64,000 bases of DNA from Anaeromyxobacter oryzae (GTDB taxonomy: Bacteria > Myxococcota > Myxococcia > Myxococcales > Anaeromyxobacteraceae): the NCBI RefSeq assembly GCF_023169945.1, contig NZ_AP025591.1, positions 2,068,501-2,132,500 on the forward strand. Direction: 5' to 3'. The position numbers and the translations under genes were made by a program. The notes beneath the pieces were generated by a model. The model ran no database searches. It was not told where the DNA came from and worked only from the letters and a program-made list of their open reading frames with translations. Positions 9,201 through 18,656 of this stretch are shown one piece after another. The first letter of the stretch is position 1, and each line of letters opens with the position of its first letter.

Positions 9201-10463
9201 GATCCTCGACAAACCAGCCCACCCGGAGGTCGGGCATCGCTGTCCGGAGGACGCGCCGGAACGTCGTGGCGGCCTGGACGAGCAGCTCGCGCCGGTGGGC
9301 GAGAACAACACCCGGATGCGACGACCGAGCGTAGAGCGGAATGCGTCGGCATCGTAGGCGGCGAGCAGGGTCTTGCCGAGGCCGGTCGCCATGACGACGA
9401 GCGCGCGCTTCTCCCCCTCCGCACGCGTCTCCGCGAGTGCGTCGAGAGCGTCGAGCTGATTGTCGTGAGGATCCGGCGCTGGCGTGAGCGGCTCTGCCTC
9501 GGCCTCGCCCGGCGGCAGTGCGACGGGCACGAGTCGGACGCGCGCAGCGTACGACGACACCCAGTCGTACGTGAGCGGCCGCCCCTGAGTCCACACTGCC
9601 TCGAACGCGTCCTTGATGCGCGCATAGGCGCCCGGATCCAGCGCCCGGTCCGATCGCAGGTTCCACTCGATCCCGCGTGCGAGAGCCGACGCCGATAGGT
9701 TTGAGCTCCCCACGAACGCGACCCCGAAGCCGTCGCCCTCGAACCGCCATGACTTTGGATGGAAGGATTGACCAGACACGGGGAGGCGCGCCGTCTCGAT
9801 CACTCGCGCCTCGAACCTGGCCACCTCACCCGCGGGCGCGAGCGCGCCCTGCCAGTCGAGCATGCGCTTCAGCGCCTCGGCCTGCGTGATGTCGAGGTAG
9901 TCGCCCGTGACCAGGCGCACGCGGGCGCCGCGCTCCGCCGCCGAAAACACCGGGTCCTGAAGCAGCTCGAGGCCACTGTCCTGGACGAATGCCGCGACGA
10001 TCGCGACGTCGCGAGCGGCCGCGAGAAGCGGTCGGATGTGGGAGAGGAACGGGTCGCTCACCCCGCCGACGACCAACGGCTCGGCGGCAGCTCGCTTGTA
10101 GTTGCCCTTCCACGGGATGACGTGTCGGACGCCGCCACGCGGATCGTCCATGTCGCCCTCATAGCGAGGAATGACATGGACGTGGAGGTGCATCACGGTC
10201 TGGCCGGCGGCGAGCCCTGCGTTGAAACCGACGTTGTAGCCTGCGGGGCGGTACTCCGCGTCGAGCTGCCGCTTCACCACCTCGATGAGGTCGAGGACCG
10301 CGAGCTGCTCGTCACGAGTCGCCTCGAACCAGTCGGCCACGACCCGGCGCGTGATGACGAGCGTGTGCCCTTCGGAGACGGCGTAGGCGTCACGGACCGC
10401 GAACGTGAGCGCATTCGAGGCGACCCATCGCTCGCCCGGGATCTCGGCAAAAGGAGAGGTCAT
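6242..10463 (-). pseudogene. HIT-PLD-SF2 helicase-DUF3427/S24 fusion, broken by two frameshifts
   Basis: One gene of about 1,400 codons read in three frames. Domains in order: a HIT domain (HLHVHVIPR, residues ~95-105); a PLD/HKD nuclease half (SFHPKSWRF and GSSNLSASAL); an SF2 helicase with Walker A MATGLGKT, DEVHH, a TATPDRADEG motif and QQLGRGLR; a DUF3427-like region; then an S24/LexA-like domain with catalytic Ser in GDSMNGG and Lys in YQVKRV; then a C-terminal unknown domain. The frame is lost near 9305 and again near 7428; inserting one base at each site restores the expected helicase (FLAHRRELL) and linker (WFGPGAGRPG). This could be a pseudogene or two sequencing errors. Proteins of this architecture occur in defence islands; the role is inferred. 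Confidence 0.8.
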
Positions 10464-10704
10464 CGACCCTGCTACTCTACGCCCGGGCGTCGCCTGCCAT
10501 CTCGCTCAGCTTCTCGCGAGTGACCGCCGTCCCTACCAGTTCGACCGTCGCGAACCGCTGCCGATGTCCTTGGATCGTCACGGTTTCCTCGTCGTCCGGG
10601 GGAGAGTCATCCGAAAATGCAGGAAAGTGCGCCTAGCGCCAGCCACCGCTCCGATCTTCTCTTCGGGCGAGGCGCATGTCGCGCCGAGACGGAAGGGAAC
10701 CCCG

Positions 10705-10851
10705 ATGCCGGATACGAACGAGAAGAAGGAGCCAACGCCCAACGACCAGCGCGCCACGGTGATGAACCCGAACAGCCGAGAGCATGCGCTCGACGCGGAG
10801 AACCGCAGAAAGCAGGCTGAGGAGAACAAGGCGGCTTCGAAGCGGAAGTAG
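10705..10851 (+). CDS. Small hydrophilic protein, 48 aa
   Basis: A short open frame starting MPDTNEKKEPTPND, rich in Lys, Glu, Asn and Gln and probably disordered or a single helix. GGAAGGGA stands about 7 bases before the ATG. It is divergent from the HIT-PLD-helicase gene and followed by a GC-rich hairpin. I recognise no family. Coding status rests on the ribosome binding site, clean stop and hydrophilic composition only. Confidence 0.5.
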   Translation: MPDTNEKKEPTPNDQRATVMNPNSREHALDAENRRKQAEENKAASKRK

Positions 10852-10860
10852 CCACGCGCG

Positions 10861-10888
10861 CGGGGAGGGGCCGCCCCGCCCCTCCCCG
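10861..10888 (+). terminator. Possible terminator hairpin
   Basis: An 11-base perfect stem (CGGGGAGGGGC with GCCCCTCCCCG) and a 6-base loop follow the 48-aa gene directly. The downstream run is only modestly T-rich, so it may be a weak terminator that also separates the following gene. Confidence 0.45.
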
Positions 10889-10908
10889 CCCGTCGCCTCG
10901 GAGCTTTC

Positions 10909-12657
10909 TTGACCTCGACTAGCCTCCAGCTCCCGCCTTCCGGCATTGCGTTGCGCGTTCTCGTCGACGCGCTCGGGATCCGTTCCGCGATCGAGGAGCG
11001 GAAGTGCATTTCTCCCCACTCTGTCAGCGCGGTCCTTTCGGGAAAGCCGGTGAAGCGCGCGACCCGCGACGAGTTCGTCCGCGCTCTGATCGAGGTCCTT
11101 TGGACCGAGGAGACTTCGTCCGCGCTGTTTCGGCGCGATGACCTGCACCATGACTGGATCGCGCTTGCGCTCGAGTCGGTGTCCTCCGCCCTTGACGCAT
11201 GGGATGCAGCCCGCGGTCAGCTGAGCGCCGGGCATGCTCGGGTGACGCGGGATCACGAGGCGGTGCTGCCATGGGCGCGGCTTGCGGCTATCGACCTCGG
11301 GCTGCGGTGGGGATTCTTCCTGCTCGCTAGCGGCACGCCCGTGCCCCGGCGCGAGACGATCGAGGCCATTCTAGGCGGAAAGGCATTCGCCTCGACGCTG
11401 CAGTGGTTGCGTGAGGAAGCGGACCTTACCCGAGAGGCGCTTGCGCAGAAGACGCGTTCGGATCCGCGCGCCTGGCTCTCGGGAAGTCGCCTGCCGCACT
11501 TCAGCAACTTGCCCGGGATCGCGGAGGTTCTCGCCGCATCACTGGCGGGCAAGCGCCACCTTGGCGACCGCGACCGCAAGCGCCTCGCCACGACGGTGCG
11601 GTTCCAGCTCGTCGCCGCCCGCGCCGCGTCGGCACTCCACGGTCTCGTGAGCACGAGGCTGGGCGAGGATTGGGCGAAGGACTTGGCGCTGGGCTGTGCG
11701 TACCTCGTGCGGTTCGTCCACTCCTTCGTCGCTCAGAAGGCTCCGAAGGATGCCGAGGGTTTTTATTGGTACCACGTCGCGACGGGTGTTCGCGGCGACT
11801 GGAGCAACCGGGTTCTCGCGGCCGCGGCGGAAAACGTTCAATTCCCCCACGAAGCGTTCCAGCTCCGAGGCGCGGCCGGCGACTGGAGCACGGCCATCTT
11901 ACGGTGCTACCGGGAGCTCGCTACGCCGGACTCGGAGTGGGCGGCGTCCCTCACGGCCGTGCTCGGTTCGGCGAGTGAAAGCGAGGCGCGCCATATCAAG
12001 GATCTGCTGCTTCGCACCCCAAAGGTGAAGCCGAAGCAAGCTCGCGATCCCGAGATTGACCGCGCCGTCGCGAAGGTCGCCAACCTGGATGACGCGCCCG
12101 CGATGGAGGAGCGCATGATTCAGGCTCAGCACTCGGGAGATCTCGTCACCTGGGTCGCGGCCGCACGGCGCCTCGTGAAGCTGCACCCCGAGGTCCCGAA
12201 GTACCACCTGTGGCTCGGGGACGCGCTCGCCCAGAGCGGCGCTCACGCCGAGGCGCTCTTCGAGTGCCACGTCGCCGACCAGCTCGCTGGCGGCTGGATC
12301 ATCGCAGCCGCAGAGGTCGGGATCGTGCACCTCCGCGCGGGCCGGAACGAGGAGGCGCTCTCGGTGCTGGCGCGCGTCGCGGAAACGTACGTCGCCACGG
12401 AGCCGGATCCGAAGCTCGCGGCGCACGTCCTTTATCACCAGGGCGAGGCGCTGCTTCGGCTGGGCCGGCCGCGGGACGCCGTACCGGTTCTCACGACGGC
12501 GTTCGAGCGGTATCCGGAGAACGCGGCCACAGCGGAACGGCTCGCCCACGCGCTCCTGCTGACCGGGGATCGCACCAACGGCCGCGAGGTCGCGAAGCGG
12601 GCAGCGCATCTGGGGATGCCGCAGGTGCTGAAGGACCTCGAGGACGGCCGATACTGA
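10909..12657 (+). CDS. HTH-like plus TPR repeat protein
   Basis: A 582-aa protein on the plus strand between two minus-strand blocks. The N-terminal half contains two segments resembling XRE-type HTH folds (around 15-65 and 165-215; the latter contains LREEADLTREALAQKT followed by WLSGSRLP). The C-terminal half (about 390-570) is helical with TPR-like spacing, for example LYHQGEALLRLGRPRDAVPVL. The start is TTG at 10909, supported by GGAG 6 bases upstream; no in-frame ATG lies near. HTH-TPR proteins are commonly regulators or sensors. Its position between the broken helicase and the GTPase/helicase operon suggests a regulator of one of them, but nothing in the sequence proves that. Confidence 0.6.
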   Translation: MTSTSLQLPPSGIALRVLVDALGIRSAIEERKCISPHSVSAVLSGKPVKRATRDEFVRALIEVLWTEETSSALFRRDDLHHDWIALALESVSSALDAWDAARGQLSAGHARVTRDHEAVLPWARLAAIDLGLRWGFFLLASGTPVPRRETIEAILGGKAFASTLQWLREEADLTREALAQKTRSDPRAWLSGSRLPHFSNLPGIAEVLAASLAGKRHLGDRDRKRLATTVRFQLVAARAASALHGLVSTRLGEDWAKDLALGCAYLVRFVHSFVAQKAPKDAEGFYWYHVATGVRGDWSNRVLAAAAENVQFPHEAFQLRGAAGDWSTAILRCYRELATPDSEWAASLTAVLGSASESEARHIKDLLLRTPKVKPKQARDPEIDRAVAKVANLDDAPAMEERMIQAQHSGDLVTWVAAARRLVKLHPEVPKYHLWLGDALAQSGAHAEALFECHVADQLAGGWIIAAAEVGIVHLRAGRNEEALSVLARVAETYVATEPDPKLAAHVLYHQGEALLRLGRPRDAVPVLTTAFERYPENAATAERLAHALLLTGDRTNGREVAKRAAHLGMPQVLKDLEDGRY

Positions 12658-12790
12658 GTGGCCGTTCCGTCGGGCTGCACAGGCGGATGAGCCGGTCGGG
12701 CGGCCGGGCGCGAGGGGCCCGGGAGGCGCGAGCGGAATGCGGGGCTCGCCAAATTCGATACCGGGCGACCGCGATGCACTTCAGCCTGCG

Positions 12791-13399
12791 TCAAGCTTTG
12801 CGCTTGTCTCGGCCGAGCACGAATGCGCCCTTCACCTCCCGGAGCACTTTCGCGGCGAGCGGGTCGAGCACCTCGGCGCGGTACCCGCCGGATGCAGGCT
12901 TACCGGTTTCTCCCGGTGGCACTGAGCCGCGCGCCGCGTCGTCCCACACCGCCTGAAGCGGCTCGCCAGCCTGCCAATACCCCTCCGCCAGGTCGAGCAG
13001 CGCGGGAACCTCGGACACGAGCCCCCGGAGGACGATCTCCTTGCTCGTCTCCAGGCTGTAGCGGTACCAGTTCGCGCTTCCGCAATACGAAACCTCGTCG
13101 TCGAGGACGAGCGCCTTGGCATGGAGCGTTTGCAGAGTCCTGATCTCGGCGCGACCCGTTTCGAGGAACGCGGAATGTGCCGCTCGGGCGTGAGGGACGA
13201 ACCCGGGATCCATCGCGTCGTAGGGCCGCGTCAGCACCCTGAAGCGGATCGAATTCCCGGAGGCAGCGAGGATCGCCGCCGCGACGTGCTCGTCCAGCCA
13301 CGGCCCGACGATCAGGACGGCTCGCGCCCGCGCCAGATCAGCCCGTAGATGCCCGAGGACGCTCGGACCGCCAAGGGCTTTCCAGGCGTTGGAGGGCAT
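12791..13399 (-). CDS. PLD-family (HKD) nuclease-like protein
   Basis: A 202-aa single-HKD phospholipase D superfamily protein. The motif is TLHAKALVLDDE followed by CGSANWYRYSLE and a downstream Glu, the usual H-x-K...(N/S) layout; such half-size proteins act as dimers on nucleic acids or lipids. It is last of four coupled genes. The ATG at 13399 overlaps the helicase 3' end by 62 bases and is backed by a perfect AAGGAG 7 bases upstream, so the overlap is likely real. PLD proteins with helicases occur in DISARM (DrmC) and in the restriction part of Dpd systems; nuclease action on DNA is inferred. Confidence 0.8.
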   Translation of the reverse strand: MPSNAWKALGGPSVLGHLRADLARARAVLIVGPWLDEHVAAAILAASGNSIRFRVLTRPYDAMDPGFVPHARAAHSAFLETGRAEIRTLQTLHAKALVLDDEVSYCGSANWYRYSLETSKEIVLRGLVSEVPALLDLAEGYWQAGEPLQAVWDDAARGSVPPGETGKPASGGYRAEVLDPLAAKVLREVKGAFVLGRDKRKA

Positions 13400-15896
13400 C
13401 GTCGATCTCCTTGGGCGAGGCCTCCGGATCGACCCCGAGTTCGCCCGTGATCCACTTCGAGAACGCCTCGGCACCCCTGGCGCTCTCGGCCGCGACAGCC
13501 CGGCGCGCCGCCGCGAGGGCCGCAGCGATGCGATCGTCGAGGAGCGCAGCCGACAGGCCGTTGCCTCCTGGGGTGGTGTCCACCACCCGGAGGGCCGGCT
13601 CGAGGGGATCGAGCTCGACCTCGAGGTCGCCGGGCGCGCACTCGACCGCATCGCAGAACCAGGCGTGGAGCAGCCTCGAAAGCATGGGCGCCGCCCGGGT
13701 TCGAACCTCCACTTCGGGGAGGACTCGTGCGAGGTGCCACTGCCACCCCAGCGTCCGATACGTGAAGTCGTGGAGGAACGGGAAGCTAGCTCCCCTCTGG
13801 ACCGCTTCCTTGAACCGCTTCGAAACGTCCGCGAGCTTCACACGTTTCGTTCGCCCGGTCGCGAGCTCGATCTCGTTGTATCCGTCGAAGTGCCGGAGAA
13901 AGTCCCAGATTCCGTACTCGAGTGCGCCGGTCGCAGGCGCGATCCCGCTCGGAGGAAGGTCCTTTGGCGTGTGCAAATCGAACCGATCCTCCCAGCACCC
14001 ACGAGTCGCGACCCTCTCCGAGATTTGCTCGACGATCACCGCTCGGAGCTGGTGCATGAACTTCCCGAGCACCACGGGGCTGTCTGGGTGCCGCCACTCA
14101 CCAACCTGGAACTCCCCCTCGTACCGGAGAATCCGGAACCGCTCGCCTTTGTGACCAAGGTACACAGCCTCGGGGTGGGCGTCGCGGAACACCGCGATGT
14201 CCTGGATACGGGCGACCTCCTTGCCGGAGGCTTCTAGGACGAGCGGGATCTTTCCTTGTGACGCGCTGGTCCGAAATCCCTTGTAGACCCAGGCGCCGTC
14301 ATCGAGCTCGACCAGGCCCGACAGCTCGTCTGCGATGCGCTGGTCGAGCGCCGACTCACCGATACCCTCGCCGAAATGGCGCTCGAGCGACGCCGTGAGC
14401 CGTCCTCGGATGGATGCGCTGCGCGCGCGTCGCTCGTGCTCTCCGAAACACGCCTTCATCGCTTTCAGGCGCAGGGAGTCGAGGTGCAGCGGAATCCCGA
14501 GTGGCCTCGACGAGGACGCTATGAGGGTTGCCGGCTCGTCGAGCAGCCGAAGGTCTGCGGGGCCGCCGCCAAGGATCAGCACGCCGAGCCCGGGCCGCTC
14601 CGCCGCCCGGCCCACGCGCCCGAGGCGCTGGAGCAGATCCGCTCTCCGCGCGGGAAGCTCGTCCATGACGACGAGATCGAGCGCTGGGAGATCCACCCCG
14701 ACCTCGAGCGCGCTCGTCGCCACGTACGTGACGCCCTTCTCACCGCGTTGGAACTCTCGTTCGACTGCACGGCGATCACGGGCGCTCATGTCCGCGTCGT
14801 ATGCCACGGCGCGCCGCTCGCGGACGTCCCTGACCAGGTCCGCCGTGAGCCGGTGGCCCTCGAATTTGTTCTGCACGAAGCACAGCGCGGCGGCCTCTCG
14901 CCCCACGAGTTCCACGTTAGAGAGTAGATCGCGCGACCTGAGAGAATCGGAGGAGGCACGCACCATGAGGACGAACCGGTGTAGCCCCTCCAGCCCGGGC
15001 GCCGCGCCGAGGCGCGCCGGAACCTCGCTCGCTGCCACGAGCTCGTGCCGAGGAGCCGTACCGTCGTCGATTGCGAGAAAGCCCGTCGCGCCGGTCAGGA
15101 GCGTGGCGAACCGGCCAGGGTCGGGCAGCGTCGCCGAGGCTACGAAGAAGCTCGGGTAACCGGCCTGCAACACGTCGAGCGCCACGCGGAGCCGGTCGAA
15201 CATCCGACGAACGTGGGCCCCGGAGACGCCCTGCCACACGTGACCTTCGTCCACGATCACTCCTGCGATATTCCGCAGGAAATACTCGTGCTGCGACCGC
15301 ATGAGGCTCCAGTGAGCCTTGTCGAGCGTGCAGAGCCGGATCCGCGCGTTCTCGAAGGACTCCGATTTCTCGTGAGCCTTCATGTCTTCGCAGTTCTGCG
15401 TGCCGTACCAGACCGTCCACGGCACCCGTGTCTCTCCGACCGCGATCTCGCCCGCGAACGGCTGCTCGCTGCGGATGACGAGGGACTCGGTCGCGGACGA
15501 CCGGCGGAGCCGGTCCGCCTGCCCCCACAGCAGCGCCTGCGTCGGGAAGCACGCGATGACGGTGGCGCGCGGGTCGCGCCGGAGCAGGTCGAACGCCCAC
15601 GCCCAGAACGCGAGGCTCTTGCCCGAGCCTGTCGCGGTCGTTAGCACCACGTTTCTTCTGTGCGACCCAAGCGCCTCGAGCACCTGCGCCTGATGCGAGT
15701 AGACGCCACCGCCCTCGATCCGCGGCTCGTACCGGGCGACGAACGCTCGGACCTCTCCCGGAACCGCGAGCTTCGCCAGCGAGGTGCGCGACGGCACAGG
15801 CGTGATCAAGTGAACGGCGTGAGGAGCGACCTGCGCGCTCCAGCGGCGGAGCAGCGCATCGGCTGCGAACACCGAAGGCGGATTCGTGCTCGGCAT
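13338..15896 (-). CDS. DEAD/DEAH-type SF2 helicase with DUF1998-like tail
   Basis: An 852-aa helicase. Walker A TATGSGKS lies near residue 87, Walker B VDEGH near 213, motif III-like ASATLPD soon after, and the helicase C motifs VATSALEVGVDLP and LLQRLGRVGRA near 405-430. The C-terminal third resembles the DUF1998 region of YprA/DrmA-like helicases (VDTTPGGNGLS near 772), without a clear Cys cluster. The start lies 6 bases after the stop of the SNF2 gene. It probably translocates on or unwinds DNA in the same complex as its neighbours; the complex is inferred from the operon. Confidence 0.85.
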   Translation of the reverse strand: MPSTNPPSVFAADALLRRWSAQVAPHAVHLITPVPSRTSLAKLAVPGEVRAFVARYEPRIEGGGVYSHQAQVLEALGSHRRNVVLTTATGSGKSLAFWAWAFDLLRRDPRATVIACFPTQALLWGQADRLRRSSATESLVIRSEQPFAGEIAVGETRVPWTVWYGTQNCEDMKAHEKSESFENARIRLCTLDKAHWSLMRSQHEYFLRNIAGVIVDEGHVWQGVSGAHVRRMFDRLRVALDVLQAGYPSFFVASATLPDPGRFATLLTGATGFLAIDDGTAPRHELVAASEVPARLGAAPGLEGLHRFVLMVRASSDSLRSRDLLSNVELVGREAAALCFVQNKFEGHRLTADLVRDVRERRAVAYDADMSARDRRAVEREFQRGEKGVTYVATSALEVGVDLPALDLVVMDELPARRADLLQRLGRVGRAAERPGLGVLILGGGPADLRLLDEPATLIASSSRPLGIPLHLDSLRLKAMKACFGEHERRARSASIRGRLTASLERHFGEGIGESALDQRIADELSGLVELDDGAWVYKGFRTSASQGKIPLVLEASGKEVARIQDIAVFRDAHPEAVYLGHKGERFRILRYEGEFQVGEWRHPDSPVVLGKFMHQLRAVIVEQISERVATRGCWEDRFDLHTPKDLPPSGIAPATGALEYGIWDFLRHFDGYNEIELATGRTKRVKLADVSKRFKEAVQRGASFPFLHDFTYRTLGWQWHLARVLPEVEVRTRAAPMLSRLLHAWFCDAVECAPGDLEVELDPLEPALRVVDTTPGGNGLSAALLDDRIAAALAAARRAVAAESARGAEAFSKWITGELGVDPEASPKEIDDALQRLESPWRSERPRASTG

Positions 15897-15902
15897 CCTG
15901 AC

Positions 15903-18656
15903 CTACCCTGGCTCGATGAGAATTGCCGCGACGGGGAACACCGCCGGAACAGGGCGCGCAGGTTGCCCGAGCCTCATCGACGCGATGAGGCGCTCGTCGA
16001 GCGCCTCGAGCCCGGCGAGCTCGCCGGTCGCGGGGGCATTCTTTCGGGGTCGCGGCTCCCGGAGCAGGCGCACGAGCGCCGCCGCTTGCCGCGGCGTGAG
16101 CGCGACCTCGGCGATTCCGGGCCGGAATCCCCAGCACCGGAGCGACGTGCCGACCTCTCGGGCGAGGGTCCCAGCCTCGAGTTCGCGGACGACGTACGCG
16201 AGGAACACGAACCCTGACCGGAAGTCGGCGGGGATGACGCCCGACGACACCAGCTCGCCGAGCCGCGAGGGTTGCACGAGGCAGCTCCCACCGCCGAGGA
16301 CCTCACCGTCCCCGCCGAGCCCGACGGCACGGCGTACGGCTGCCGCGATCGCAGGGTCGTTCAGCCCCGCTCTGCGCGGCACGCGCGCACCGACTGGTCC
16401 CGCGACTCCGACTCCGCCGTTGCGGCCGAACGCGACCACGGTCCCGTCCTCGAGCGTGAACGCTTCGAGCGGCTCCTCCGCGAGTACCGGTTCCGCGCCG
16501 GGGCGAACGTCCTTGAACACTCGGCGCATGTAGCCTTCGGCCGGCGATGCTCCGACGTAATCCTTGACGAACGCGGTGAGGTCACCGAGATCGAGGGGGC
16601 CGCGGTCGAGCGCCGCGAGCGAGGCCTGCTGTGCACGGAACTCGCGGTCGGTCGTGTGCCACCGCTCGAAGCCTTCCTTCACAAGCGCGTCCAATCGCGC
16701 ACCTTCGTGCGGATCCAGCGGTCCGAACCCATCAGCCGCCATCAGCGCTTCCAATTCCTGAAGCGGGATGAGAGACATCGTGCGACTGAACAGCAGCTCG
16801 AACCGGTCGCGATCGACGTCGCGCGCGATCTGGGCGAGGCGCGCGCGAGCCCGGTCGAGTACGCGCTGCTCGCGGCTGCCCTCGAGCACCAGCGTATGCA
16901 CGATGATGGACGAAACGCTCCCGTACCGGTGCACGCGGCCTACCCGCTGCTCCATTTCCATGGGGTTCCACGGAACGTCGAAATGCACGAGCCTGCGAGA
17001 GACCTGCAGGTTGATGCCCTCTCCGCCCGATCGCGAGGAGACGAGGACCCGAGCGCCATCCGACGCCTGGAACCGCTGGATTTCGCGGCGGCGCGTCTGG
17101 TCGTCCTGGCCACCGACGATGAGTGAAGTTGCGGCGGCTCCGAGCACCCGCGCGATACGGTCTCGGAGTGCGTAGACGGTCTCGACGGGCTGCGCGAAGA
17201 GCACCAGCTTCTCTCCCGGCGCGGACTCGAGCCATCCAAGCACCTTCTCCATCTTGCAGGCGAGTGCGTCGGCCCGGATGAGCGCGGTTCCCCGTTCCAG
17301 CGCCGCGAGCAGGGGCTGGTTCGGCACCTCGCCGTCGGGCTCCTCCTCATCATCGACATGGCGAGATCCGAGCATGCGGTCTTGCAGTGACCGAGCCCCC
17401 TCGTCGGCGGGGCCGCCGCGCCAGGGCCGGAGCACGAAAAGCGCGGCCTTCAAGCCAGGGTGCCTGGCGGCATCCATGCCGGACCGGAGCGCGACTCGGA
17501 CGAGGTATGCGACGCCGGCCTCCGGCGACGAGGCGCACCACTGCAGGGCCTGCGCTCGCCGCCAAGCTCCGGCGCGCGATCCCGCCCCGGGCGTGAACAG
17601 CGCGTGGACCTCGTCGAGCCACTCCCGATACTCGTCGGGCACGTTGACCAATGTCGGTGCCTCGATGGACCGCAGTGGAAACAGCGGCCGGTCCTCCCAG
17701 TCGCGGATGTCGTCCTTGATCCGGTAGATGATCCGCCCTCTCGATGCGCGGTGATCCTCGAGCTTCGGGTCGAGCAGCCGCAGGACGTTCAGAAACCTGG
17801 ACTCGTGCCCCTGGTGCGGCGTACCGGTCATGAGGATGAGGCGCCCGTCGGGCTTGAGCCGCTCCTTCACGAGGTGGCGGACGAGCCGCATTCGTTCTTG
17901 GGGATCCGTGCCGTCGGGCGACCAGTCAGAGAGGTGGTGCGCCTCGTCCACGATCAAAACGTCCCACGGGCCCGAACTCGAGACCGTCTTGAAGTGGTCG
18001 ACCCCTCCGTCCACCCGGAACACCGCGCGATGCATCGAGCAGATCACGAGCGGATCGCCGTCGATGGGATCCAGGCGGGCCTCGTGAACGGACGAGGTCC
18101 ACCGGCGCAGACGGACCCCGACGCGCTGAAACTCCTCCGCTACGTTGTCCACGAGCCGCGCCTCGGTCAGATAGAGGACGCGGAGCTGGCGCGTCGTCGC
18201 CTGCTGAAGCGTCCTGACGATGAGCGCCGCCTCGATGGTCTTCCCGAGGCCGACCTCGTCCGCGATCAGCACGCGGCGCAGATCAGGATTCGTGACCACG
18301 TGCTCGACCAGGGACGCCTGGTGCGCGAGCGGCTCCACCTCCTGGACGTCGAGGAGCCGGTGACGGTCCTCCGCGAGAAGCCACAGCGCCTCGAGCCGCG
18401 AGACGGAGCGTCGCGTCTCGGCCGCCCAGCCCACACCGGTGCCCGCCGAGGCGAGCACGGATGCAGGCGTCGGCAAGTGCCGGACGTCGATCTCCGGCTC
18501 GAGGTAGACGACGGACTGGGGCCTGGACGCCTCGTCGAGGCCCGTGAAGACGCGCTCGGGAAGCGAGACCGTCGTGAACGAGGGAAATCCGAACGAAAGC
18601 TCGGTGAGAATGCTTCGCGGGCTCCCGGCCTTCGGGGACGCGACGAGGAGCTTCAC
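15903..18656 (-). CDS. SNF2-family SF2 helicase
   Basis: A 917-aa SNF2/RapA-like translocase. Walker A ADEVGLGKTIEAAL is near residue 127, DEAHH near 232, TGTPHQGHESRF follows, and helicase C motifs SGGEGINLQ and EQRVGRVHRYG lie near 545-570. It resembles DrmD and the DpdE group in general layout; no DpdA-type transglycosylase or preQ0 gene is present in the window. The GTG start overlaps the GTPase stop (GTGA), so translation is coupled. It shares the ATPase core but little else with drmD at 32806-36183, so it is not a simple duplicate. Confidence 0.88.
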   Translation of the reverse strand: MKLLVASPKAGSPRSILTELSFGFPSFTTVSLPERVFTGLDEASRPQSVVYLEPEIDVRHLPTPASVLASAGTGVGWAAETRRSVSRLEALWLLAEDRHRLLDVQEVEPLAHQASLVEHVVTNPDLRRVLIADEVGLGKTIEAALIVRTLQQATTRQLRVLYLTEARLVDNVAEEFQRVGVRLRRWTSSVHEARLDPIDGDPLVICSMHRAVFRVDGGVDHFKTVSSSGPWDVLIVDEAHHLSDWSPDGTDPQERMRLVRHLVKERLKPDGRLILMTGTPHQGHESRFLNVLRLLDPKLEDHRASRGRIIYRIKDDIRDWEDRPLFPLRSIEAPTLVNVPDEYREWLDEVHALFTPGAGSRAGAWRRAQALQWCASSPEAGVAYLVRVALRSGMDAARHPGLKAALFVLRPWRGGPADEGARSLQDRMLGSRHVDDEEEPDGEVPNQPLLAALERGTALIRADALACKMEKVLGWLESAPGEKLVLFAQPVETVYALRDRIARVLGAAATSLIVGGQDDQTRRREIQRFQASDGARVLVSSRSGGEGINLQVSRRLVHFDVPWNPMEMEQRVGRVHRYGSVSSIIVHTLVLEGSREQRVLDRARARLAQIARDVDRDRFELLFSRTMSLIPLQELEALMAADGFGPLDPHEGARLDALVKEGFERWHTTDREFRAQQASLAALDRGPLDLGDLTAFVKDYVGASPAEGYMRRVFKDVRPGAEPVLAEEPLEAFTLEDGTVVAFGRNGGVGVAGPVGARVPRRAGLNDPAIAAAVRRAVGLGGDGEVLGGGSCLVQPSRLGELVSSGVIPADFRSGFVFLAYVVRELEAGTLAREVGTSLRCWGFRPGIAEVALTPRQAAALVRLLREPRPRKNAPATGELAGLEALDERLIASMRLGQPARPVPAVFPVAAILIEPG

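Noticed and set aside
12791..18656. A Dpd (7-deazaguanine DNA modification) restriction module
   Set aside because: The enzyme types are similar, but no DpdA-like transglycosylase, DpdB, or queuosine-type biosynthesis gene is present, and a GTPase is not part of that system.
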